Assembly: GCF_001316265.1 (NCBI RefSeq)
Contig: NZ_BBDN01000010.1
Coordinates: 1 to 64,000, forward strand
Source of the DNA: Vulcanisaeta sp. JCM 16159
Lineage (GTDB): Archaea > Thermoproteota > Thermoprotei > Thermoproteales > Thermocladiaceae
DNA length: 64,000 nucleotides
Direction: 5' to 3'
In this document: in pieces, positions 57,896 through 64,000 of the stretch
Layout: every line of letters begins with the position of its first letter
Numbering within the stretch: the first letter of the stretch is position 1
Notes under the pieces: model-generated
Database searches by the model: none
What the model saw: only the letters and a program-made list of their open reading frames with translations
What the model was told of the DNA's origin: nothing
Made by a program: the position numbers and the translations under genes

Positions 57896-58374
57896 TCACG
57901 GCATACCCACTCCCTTAACGGTTGATCTAGACCACCACGTGCTGAGGAGCGCCATGGCTAATGCATAAATAGGGAGTAAAGTGGCTATCATTACTGGGAC
58001 GTACGTAGCGGTGTAAAGAGCAATCAAATCGCCGGGCGTCGGCGCGGAAGCTATTAAGTGCGGAGGAAACCCCATGACGGCGTATAAAAAGGCGAGCTCG
58101 CAACCGGCACAATAAGACACATGGCAAGGTAAACCAGGGACTGAAGGAAAGCCCTCCTAAACCCAAAGCCGAACTCCACAATGTCATCCCTAAGGAACTT
58201 AATCACTAACGCAAAACCAACAATTGAAATAGCCACCAAATAAAGCATTGACAATTGAAATTCCCTAGCTAAGGTGACTGGAATAACGAAGACCCAAGCA
58301 AACGGATTAAGAAAAACAGCAACACCAAGCCCATACAATAAGCGGGTGTAATTTTGAGGCATACCTATCACCAT
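57896..58374 (-). CDS. Polytopic membrane protein, one frame break
   Basis: From ATG 58374 (MVIGMPQNYTRLLYGLGVAV) about 160 residues. Four to five predicted membrane helices (FLNPFAWVFVIPVTLA, FQLSMLYLVAISIVGFALV, SLVYLAMCLIVPVA, then, after one base is added near 58105, VMGFPPHLIASAPTPGDLIA and VPVMIATLLPIYALAMALL). No family recognised. It is 12 bases downstream of the membrane-anchored gene at 58387-59015. Confidence 0.45.
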
Positions 58375-58386
58375 TGAGTCCTAAGC

Positions 58387-59015
58387 CTAGGAGACATTTA
58401 AGTTTTGGCAAGACCACGTATTAGTAAATAATGAATAAACATTTAGATCACTATATACGCATCCTTCGTACGTACCACTAACTACTGGAGCCCATTTACC
58501 GGTTAATGACACAGTGGCTATAAAGTCGCCAGGTACGTAATAAATGATCCAACCAGATATAAAGTACCAGCTATTAGGAGGTACTGAGACGCCGTAGAAC
58601 GAAGTACCTGTATACGTATAACTAAATGAGGGAGTACCGCTAAAGCCAGGCAAGTTCCAATATGTAACCTGAGGCTGAGGATTAAGGCATTTAGAAGGCC
58701 TTGTCCGTTTATATAAGTAACGATGAAATAATCGTAAATGCCTAATGGGTCAATCATAATGCAGTTTATCTGAAAAGACGTTGTCTGTCCAGGTGAGATG
58801 GATGTTGAACCCCATGTGAATGTGCAGTACTCGGCAATTGTGGTCGGCTTGATTATTACTGCGCCGTTCGTGGACGCTAATGCAATTGGAGGACTTAGTA
58901 GGTTTAATATAAAGAGCATGATTAAGTAGATAGAAAATAAACCGACAATTACACCACCGTATTTCCACAGTTTATGCTTTAAGCTCGCACCCTCAGTTTT
59001 GGTGAGAGACGCCAT
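58387..59015 (-). CDS. Membrane-anchored extracellular protein, one frame break
   Basis: About 209 residues from ATG 59015 (MASLTKTEGASLKHKLWKYG). One N-terminal membrane helix (about residues 22-45), then an extracellular-looking beta-rich part (GAVIIKPTTIAEYCTFTWGS, TSISPGQTTSFQINCIMIDP). After a frame change near 58680 it reads NPQPQVTYWNLPGFSGTPSF, YTYTGTSFYGVSVPPNSWYF and ends YSLFTNTWSCQNLNVS. Pairs of cysteines suggest disulphides. It could be a pilin-like or surface adhesin domain. Family unknown. Paired with the membrane protein downstream. Confidence 0.45.
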
Positions 59016-59336
59016 ACGGTAGTCCCATTATAGTGGGCTTTTTGCCTCGGATGTTCAGACAAAATACTCGAGCCATATCCCGAGGAAGGTTAATAAACGG
59101 ACACCAATAACTAATAACTGGATGAGCTCCTCCCGTCCCCACTGAACCAATGATGTAAACCGGGCCGGCAGTGATCAATCTCTAATGACTCATTTAATTC
59201 ATTAATACTTATTCAAATCACCCGTCATACTCGGCTTAGCATTTCAACTACTCCAATAAGTTACAGCTAAGACATTAGGTTTATGTTCATTTTAAAATAA
59301 CTCTGGCGATATATATATTAGTTAAAATAAAGTTAT
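59016..59336. promoter_or_regulatory. Promoter for the small-peptide gene at 59340
   Basis: No gene in this 320-base stretch. Near its end, 59302-59331, the sequence CTGGCGATATATATATTAGT then TAAAATAAA carries a TATA box. The ATG at 59340 lies about 26 bases downstream of it, as in leaderless transcription. The element is nearly identical to 61942-61973. Confidence 0.55.
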
Positions 59337-59339
59337 TTG

Positions 59340-59573
59340 ATGAAGGACCCGCTTAAGAGTAAGGTGAACAGGCAAGTTATTATATGGGGCTTGGTAATCC
59401 TTATGGTAGTGTTGGGTATAATAATGGTTTTACTTCCCGCATATCGCGCACCGCCGCCATGGCTTGGAGGAGGAACGTGGAGCAGTCACTCTATGTCTAT
59501 CGATCCTATAAACGCTATGCGGGCCTACACCTCTTCCGCCTTGCTGGGCAATGTAATTATTTTTAGTTTTTAA
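59340..59573 (+). CDS. Small secreted or membrane-anchored peptide A
   Basis: 77 residues from ATG 59340 (MKDPLKSKVNRQVIIWGLVI). A basic N-terminus is followed by one hydrophobic helix (residues 12-32), then a proline and glycine-rich region APPPWLGGGTWSSHSMSIDP and a hydrophobic end SSALLGNVIIFSF. Signal anchor or leader-like. Same promoter as the gene at 61982, and each is followed by a polytopic membrane protein. No family recognised. Confidence 0.45.
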   Translation: MKDPLKSKVNRQVIIWGLVILMVVLGIIMVLLPAYRAPPPWLGGGTWSSHSMSIDPINAMRAYTSSALLGNVIIFSF

Positions 59574-59610
59574 TTAAAATTTAAAAATAAAATTGGTATA
59601 TTTTTATTTA

Positions 59611-60066
59611 ATGAAACGCCTATTTGATTTATTAATTGGATTTATAATAGTTATTACGGGTGTCATTACCGCATTACTCCTCTATCCATTTTATTTCAAA
59701 ATCGATAGTGGTGCCATGCTCATAATTGCCCTACTGATTCCGCTTCTATTTGGCATTGTTGGTGTTGGTTGGGTCCTAGGTGGTTGGGCGGGGGTTGGCG
59801 CGGCCATTGGGGAGTTGGGTCTCAGGTTCAGGATTTGGCTGCTCATGCACTTGCTCTACGGTGATAAGGAATTTCTCATAGACCTAATGCTAATACAATA
59901 CGTGTTAATGAACATATACGAAATACCCTACGAACTCTCCATAAACGGGCACGAGGTCATAATCAAGGCACCACTGAGTAGGGACGCGAGCATCAGACTC
60001 ATGAACTACCTGAACCAGAGAATGAATAAATTGCTCATCATAAGCGTAGAACCAATGAAGCAATGA
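59611..60066 (+). CDS. Membrane protein following peptide A
   Basis: 151 residues from ATG 59611 (MKRLFDLLIGFIIVITGVIT); an in-frame start lies upstream at 59593. Three hydrophobic segments (about residues 7-28, 35-55, 58-75), then a polar alpha-beta domain (ELSINGHEVIIKAPLSRDAS). It starts 37 bases after the preceding gene. Convergent with the LAGLIDADG gene. No family recognised. A companion of the peptide, such as an exporter or immunity protein, is possible. Confidence 0.45.
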   Translation: MKRLFDLLIGFIIVITGVITALLLYPFYFKIDSGAMLIIALLIPLLFGIVGVGWVLGGWAGVGAAIGELGLRFRIWLLMHLLYGDKEFLIDLMLIQYVLMNIYEIPYELSINGHEVIIKAPLSRDASIRLMNYLNQRMNKLLIISVEPMKQ

Positions 60067-60082
60067 ATAAGGTAGTAAATAC

Positions 60083-61590
60083 CTACTGGGGCTTCACGAT
60101 GCTCAAGGCGTTGATGAGCAACTCCCTGTCCTCACCATTGCATATGATTACCGTACCCCAAACCACCTTACGAACCCTGATACCGAGACCGACAAGCTCA
60201 TCCCTAAGCCTCCGAGCCTTCCCTGAGTCGCCAAGTGAAATTAATACGCAGGACTCGGTATACTCGTAGCCCCTCCCATTACGGCCCTGGCCACGTGCAC
60301 ATGCCACCTCCTAATTCTATACCTCCCAAGCACATTGACCAAGTCATCAATACTCGGTAGCCTCCTGGGCTCGCCATAAAACTTCTCATAAACACCAAGC
60401 ATCCTGAGAATGCGCTTGGTATCCTCAATGGGCACGTATATTTCGAAGACCCCACCACGGTTATTAACACTCACGTTAAAACCAGCCGACCTCAGGTCGC
60501 TGACCATGGCCCTCGCCAAACCCTCATCACTCGTTGACTTGGCTAGGTACCATCCACGGCCCATATTATGCTTCCTCAGTATTAGGTCATGACCAAGAAC
60601 ATTAATCACGGGGTACTTGGCGTAGGTCAGGCAGGGGGTTGAGTACCTAACAGCCTCCACCAACTTAACACCCCTATCGGTAAGCCCATACATGGGCCAA
60701 CCACCAGCCAAACCAACGATATCACTAATCACCATAGCCTTCACAGGGCAAACCACGTAATGCTCACTACCCCTACCCGAGGAACCACCAAAGAAATTAC
60801 CAGAACAACCATAGAGCCCACACAGAAACTCATCCATAAACCTCCTAACGGGCTCATCAGTCACAAACGAAAACCCAATGTCAAAGGAGCCACGACCAAC
60901 ATGACCCAAAACACCATCACCAACAAACCAACCAAACAAAGAAGCCCTACCAATAAAACCATTAACCGCATAATAAACAAACCTAACACCCTTTCTAAAC
61001 CTAACAACGCCCCAATTACCCAAAGCCTCCCTAAGCCAAGGAACCAGGTAGTCGGGAACTCTAGGATTGCTAAGTAAGGTCTCCGCCTTCTCTCTATTCA
61101 CGATGAATTTCTCGATTTTATCTCTTAATCTTCCTGTCATTGGTATTATGTGCTTAAATGATACGTTTAACCCAGCCTTACCCTCACTAATGGTTACGTA
61201 TATATAATCCTTAATCTTATCCACATCAAGGTAGCTAATTAACGAGATCAATAATGTGGCTGCCAGGTGAGGGTCTGGCGAGTTCAACGTAACCACCCGC
61301 GTACCGTTATTATACTCTACTGGGGATACATCGCTAATGAAGAGACCAGCAAGTATTGGTTCTGCATCGTTGATTTTAACGTCTAACGTGACGAATGGGC
61401 GTAGTGAGAATCCACTTAGGTAATGCATCGTGGTGCCCAGAGCAGAATACTTAGTACTAACGTTGTCTTCGCTCTTGATTCTATCCCAATTATTTAATAT
61501 TTCATTTTTAACATTTACTAACGTATTGACGAGCTCTTCGACCGTGATTTCTATATCGTTGTTAATACCGGGTAAATTACTTAGGAGCAT
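60083..61590 (-). CDS. LAGLIDADG-domain protein, one frame break
   Basis: About 502 residues, ATG 61590 (MLLSNLPGINNDIEITVEEL). N-terminal 200 residues are mixed alpha-beta. A LAGLIDADG motif is visible as ASLFGWFVGDGVLGHVGRGS, then FVTDEPVRRFMDEFLCGLYG. The C-terminal half includes LTDRGVKLVEAVRYSTPC and the module MVSDLRSAGFNVSVNNRGGV. One base missing near 60283 extends it (GRGYEYTESCVLISLGDSGK). The overall order resembles the PaREP2b gene at 16012, with a different N-terminus. It could be a free-standing homing endonuclease or a PaREP2-type repeat protein. Confidence 0.5.
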
Positions 61591-61665
61591 TTTGCATCCA
61601 TATAGTTAATTTATCTTCTTGGTTTATAAATTACTTTCAGTACTGCAGTAGAAAGGTAAGTAAGA

Positions 61666-61675
61666 CTTAAATAAG
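61666..61675 (+). promoter_or_regulatory. TATA box of S30e
   Basis: CTTAAATAAG at 61666-61675 with its expected transcription start about 22-26 bases later (near 61696). A Shine-Dalgarno-like GGGGA follows at 61696-61700, 6 bases before the start codon position 61707. Confidence 0.45.
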
Positions 61676-61706
61676 TCATGGTTGCATAAGAGTGCGGGGA
61701 TAAAGT

Positions 61707-61865
61707 ACGCCATCACACGGCAGCCTTACAAAGGCAGGCAAGGTGAGGAGTCAGACGCCTAGGATTCCGCCTAAGCCTAGGAAGAATCTTGTGCCTAGGA
61801 GGAGGAATAGTCGTAATTATAGGCGTTTGCTTTATAGGCTTGGTCAGGGTCAGCAGGTTTCGTAG
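61707..61865 (+). CDS. rps30e: Ribosomal protein S30e with a non-canonical start
   Basis: 52 residues. The first residues read [20 protein letters not shown], then [20 protein letters not shown]. Archaeal S30e normally begins [13 protein letters not shown]. Here the codon at the Met position is ACG (61707-61709), and the frame is closed by TAA just upstream, so no ATG, GTG or TTG fits. A GGGGA sits 6 bases before the ACG. Either the ATG carries a T-to-C sequence error or ACG initiates. Small-subunit protein of the ribosome, missed if only ATG, GTG and TTG starts are used. Confidence 0.65.
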   Translation, partial: TPSHGSLTKAGKVRSQTPRIPPKPRKNLVPRRRNSRNYRRLLYRLGQGQQVS

Positions 61866-61905
61866 TTTTGTTTCTTAAAAATTTCCTTCTTTCTTTTGTT
61901 GGTAA
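61866..61905 (+). terminator. T-rich terminator of S30e
   Basis: Immediately after the TAG at 61865 the sequence is T-rich (TTTTGTTTCTTAAAAATTTC, then CTTCTTTCTTTTGTTGG), the usual archaeal intrinsic termination signal. No hairpin is needed for it. Confidence 0.45.
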
Positions 61906-61941
61906 TCTTAACTGTATTTAGGTGTTATTTTAGGTGATTGG

Positions 61942-61973
61942 TGGCGCAATATATATATTAGATAAAATAAATA
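61942..61973 (+). promoter_or_regulatory. Promoter of peptide B (duplicate of 59302-59331)
   Basis: TGGCGCAATATATATATTAG then ATAAAATAAA. Apart from a two-base insertion and a few changes it repeats the promoter at 59302-59331 (GGCG, AT-alternating TATA box, TAG, TAAAATAAA). The TATA box at about 61950-61958 is about 26 bases before the ATG at 61982. Confidence 0.55.
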
Positions 61974-61981
61974 AACATGGT

Positions 61982-62283
61982 ATGTGGTCTGCGGGTACTA
62001 AGGGCGTGCGTAGGAAGGAGATTATTGAGGCGGTTGTCGCGGTGTCGATCATGCTGCTTTTTGAGTTTACGGCACCGGCGATTGCTTGGCTATCGGTACG
62101 ATGGGTGTTGGTGATATAGTGGCTGCAGCAACCTTTGCGGCCAGTTTTGGAGCTGGGGCCGCGTTTTGGGGTTACGTGGGAAACTGTGGTTACTCTATTT
62201 ATTTAGGAGTCACTCATGGTTGGGGTGCGTTTAATAATCCATCACCCTGGCTTTGTGCTGGTATTACTGCGGGTATTTTATGA
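61982..62283 (+). CDS. Small secreted or membrane peptide B, one frame break
   Basis: About 100 residues from ATG 61982 (MWSAGTKGVRRKEIIEAVVA). Basic N-terminus, hydrophobic helix to residue 45, then one base missing near 62096, then a Gly/Ala-rich second part VGTMGVGDIVAAATFAASFG, AGAAFWGYVGNCGYSIYLGV and GAFNNPSPWLCAGITAGIL with two cysteines. The composition recalls hydrophobic peptide toxins with a leader. No similarity to a named family. The M48 peptidase gene follows after 14 bases, presumably in one operon. Confidence 0.45.
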
Positions 62284-62297
62284 CGGTGTAATGAACA

Positions 62298-63692
62298 ATG
62301 CCGGCTAGGTTAAAAACGATTTATAATCTATTTTTTGGCATTTTAATAGCCGTACTGATGTTTTTCGCGGAGCTCTACCTATCTGGGCTTCTCAAGAATG
62401 TGAGGTTTTCGCCCACCCTGAATTACGTTGTGGGTAGTGCAGGGGGTCTCTTGGTAATTGCGTATTTCGTTCATGGGGCATACCGCGTGGTGTTAGGGTC
62501 TGTTAGGGATAAGGCGATGCGGCGCATGGTGATTAATGTCGTTACATTGCTTGCGGTATTACTTACCGCGGAATTTACGGGCCTTATCTTCATGAGTCTT
62601 CATTACCTGTTTAGGCTTTCGATAGGTTACTTCGTGGGTTTTGTCATCGCATATTTCGTATTGTCGATGTTGATTAATGAAGCTTTGATCTACACCTACA
62701 TTAAGGGTGTTGGGGGCTTTGGCGTTCATGGGGGTAGGCGTGCACTGATTCGTTTGGTCAGTGATAGTAAATATAATGGTTATACCATAAGCATGCTTTA
62801 CCACGACCTGGTAATTCTCATGTATCCTGAGGACTATGAGGACGGTGTTATCGAGGTTATTAATGCCCATGAGGGCTATCACGCGAGGTTTAAGCATACC
62901 GTGATCCTCAACGCCGTTTTGTTCATTAGTGTACCCTTCCTGATTTATTACGGTGTTAGGGGTTACTCAATGCTGTGGACTGCGTTGCCCCTCCTGGCCG
63001 TGTTAATCCTAACATTGGCTAGGTCCTTTGAATTGCTTGCTGACAAGGCCGTTTATGATAGGTTGGGGCCTGGGGCCCTGGGTTACTTTAGGGTGATACT
63101 TAGGTCACTTTACGGTATTGATGATCCGAGGAGGGCCCCAATTAGGTCTAGGATTACGCATCCAGGTAGGAGGGACTTGGTATTATCGAGCGGTGACGTC
63201 CTTGGCGCATACGCGCCTTGGGAGTTTCCACTGCTTACCTCCTTGTTTGTCGGTTTTATTCTCGTCGGCACCTCCGTACTTCGCCCGGTGGGTATTTACA
63301 TTGGGCCGGCCCTGCTTGTTTATATGGGTGTTGTTATTGGTTCATTCTTGCTAACGGTTCTTCTGGGCATTGTTTATAGGCCCATCATTAGGTGGTTCAG
63401 TCATGGTATGAGTAATGAGTCGGTACTTAACCTTTCCATGTTGGATTCCTCGGTCTTTACGGTATGTTCTGCTATGGTGTTCATATTCTATTTAATTTAT
63501 CATTCATGGCTGTACTCAAATATTACTGCCGTTGCTCTTTCCTTTCTATTTTCATTGTTGGTCACCTGGTTTGTGTTACGTGATGTTGGGCGTGCGTTAT
63601 TAATTGCTGTATTGATTACGTTAATATTTATTGCCCTAAACTATCTTTATTACATGGTAATACCTATCATTCATATTCCTTATTTTAGGTGA
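62298..63692 (+). CDS. Integral-membrane M48-like metallopeptidase
   Basis: 464 residues, intact, with about ten hydrophobic helices. The zinc site is visible: VINAHEGYHARFKHTVILNA has HEGYH (HExxH), and SFELLADKAVYDRLGPGA has the later Glu of the ExxAD type. This is the layout of M48 family proteases (HtpX, Ste24), with zinc-binding His-His-Glu. Membrane helices both before and after the catalytic segment. It follows small peptide B at 14 bases, so peptide B is a plausible substrate. An HtpX-like role in membrane protein quality control is the alternative. Confidence 0.65.
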   Translation: MPARLKTIYNLFFGILIAVLMFFAELYLSGLLKNVRFSPTLNYVVGSAGGLLVIAYFVHGAYRVVLGSVRDKAMRRMVINVVTLLAVLLTAEFTGLIFMSLHYLFRLSIGYFVGFVIAYFVLSMLINEALIYTYIKGVGGFGVHGGRRALIRLVSDSKYNGYTISMLYHDLVILMYPEDYEDGVIEVINAHEGYHARFKHTVILNAVLFISVPFLIYYGVRGYSMLWTALPLLAVLILTLARSFELLADKAVYDRLGPGALGYFRVILRSLYGIDDPRRAPIRSRITHPGRRDLVLSSGDVLGAYAPWEFPLLTSLFVGFILVGTSVLRPVGIYIGPALLVYMGVVIGSFLLTVLLGIVYRPIIRWFSHGMSNESVLNLSMLDSSVFTVCSAMVFIFYLIYHSWLYSNITAVALSFLFSLLVTWFVLRDVGRALLIAVLITLIFIALNYLYYMVIPIIHIPYFR

Positions 63693-63712
63693 TGCGTATC
63701 AGGGATACGCAT
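63692..63712 (+). terminator. Perfect 9-bp hairpin after the metallopeptidase gene
   Basis: ATGCGTATC (63692-63700), loop AGG, GATACGCAT (63704-63712). It starts on the last base of the stop codon. Probably an mRNA-end or terminator structure. It could also be a palindromic protein-binding site. Confidence 0.45.
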
Positions 63713-63915
63713 ATTGTATTAGGTAATATGGCTATTATGTGGATCAGTATTACAGGATGTATTTTTACTAGGCTTTGTTTTACCGCATCATGTATGCCTA
63801 CCTACAATGCATGACTTAACGTCCACGCAGATGCTCTTATAAGGTGAATAGCACCTGCACTGAAGGAGTAAATCTCGATGGCGTAATTCGGCGCACATCA
63901 AGGCGCTACATACCT
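63713..63915. other. Intergenic region, no gene seen
   Basis: About 200 bases with stops in all frames. No recognisable RNA gene or repeat. TTATAAGG near 63837-63844 may be a promoter element. Confidence 0.3.
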
Positions 63916-64000
63916 CTAAACCTCACTGTGCGTTATTCCGAAAACGTACTTGTACATTGCATAGTCATCAAGTATCATGAGAATTATAGTTAAAATAATG
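63916..64000 (-). CDS. Possible C-terminal end of a gene entering from the right
   Basis: The minus strand is open from the window edge to TAG at 63916 and reads IILTIILMILDDYAMYKYVF then GITHSEV. A hydrophobic stretch followed by a short polar tail would fit the end of a membrane protein. Only 27 codons are visible, so chance cannot be excluded. Confidence 0.2.
   Translation of the reverse strand, partial: IILTIILMILDDYAMYKYVFGITHSEV

Noticed and set aside
58993-59178. A 61-residue protein on the minus strand
   Set aside because: It overlaps the start of the membrane-anchored gene and has no coding character.
360-62300. Programmed or phase-variable frameshifting at the G runs
   Set aside because: Breaks occur in essential genes and at many different runs, with no shared slippery site or structure, so errors explain them better.
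1-64000. tRNA or rRNA genes
   Set aside because: I looked for T-loop and anticodon-arm patterns on both strands and saw no convincing cloverleaf. A tRNA scan would be decisive, since small intron-containing archaeal tRNAs are easy to miss by eye.

Overview
The window reads as a hyperthermophilic crenarchaeon of the Thermoproteales, most like Vulcanisaeta/Caldivirga. The evidence is archaeal information-processing genes (MCM, GINS, Rpb4, aIF5A, uL22, L21e, S30e, Hel308, Pus10), two CoA-dependent 2-oxoacid:ferredoxin oxidoreductases, TATA-driven mostly leaderless genes, and the PaREP1 and PaREP2b families described from Pyrobaculum and its relatives. The genus is inference.

A pattern that shapes the whole annotation: about fifty genes are split by single-base frame changes. 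Nearly all restore a conserved protein if one base is added back, often a G in a G run. They hit essential genes (hisS, uL22, L21e, mcm, hel308, nadK, pus10) as often as accessory ones, so most are probably sequence errors, not decay. I annotate such genes as one CDS across the break and give the approximate position.

Region 1 (1-17.6 kb) is an accessory island of small, mostly unrecognised genes: Ala-rich helical proteins, a DUF996 membrane protein, a TnpB zinc-finger scrap, a P-loop ATPase, an Alba paralogue followed by a train of micro-proteins, a miniature TFB-like protein, a large unknown protein, zinc-ribbon and membrane proteins. It ends in a PaREP2b (LAGLIDADG) unit bounded by a perfect 16-bp inverted repeat, which abuts a truncated hydroxyisobutyrate-dehydrogenase-like gene.

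Region 2 (17.7-31 kb) is metabolic: a molybdopterin-binding protein, PaREP1 genes and remnants, an aldehyde:ferredoxin oxidoreductase remnant, a HEPN-MNT fusion, glucose dehydrogenase, a gamma-alpha 2-oxoacid:ferredoxin oxidoreductase without its beta gene, a zinc alcohol dehydrogenase, ThiM, a HyuA-type hydantoinase and two thiolase-like genes that lack the catalytic Cys.

Region 3 (31-54.8 kb) is the core: prepilin peptidase, hisS, bifunctional nuclease, YjbQ, roadblock protein, pus10-L21e-rpb4-DUF655, aIF5A, NAD kinase-PIN, uL22, M20 peptidase-glycosyltransferase, Hel308, FAD oxidoreductase, homoserine kinase, the porGD-porA-porB operon and gins-mcm.

Region 4 (54.8-64 kb) is again accessory: a VapBC pair, an overlapping AAA ATPase-TOPRIM pair that resembles a split OLD defence system, membrane and surface proteins, a LAGLIDADG protein, S30e, and two small-peptide/membrane-protein modules driven by near-identical promoters, one with a membrane M48 metallopeptidase. 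The last pair is the best candidate for an undescribed system (secreted peptide plus dedicated processing protease), but that reading is inference.
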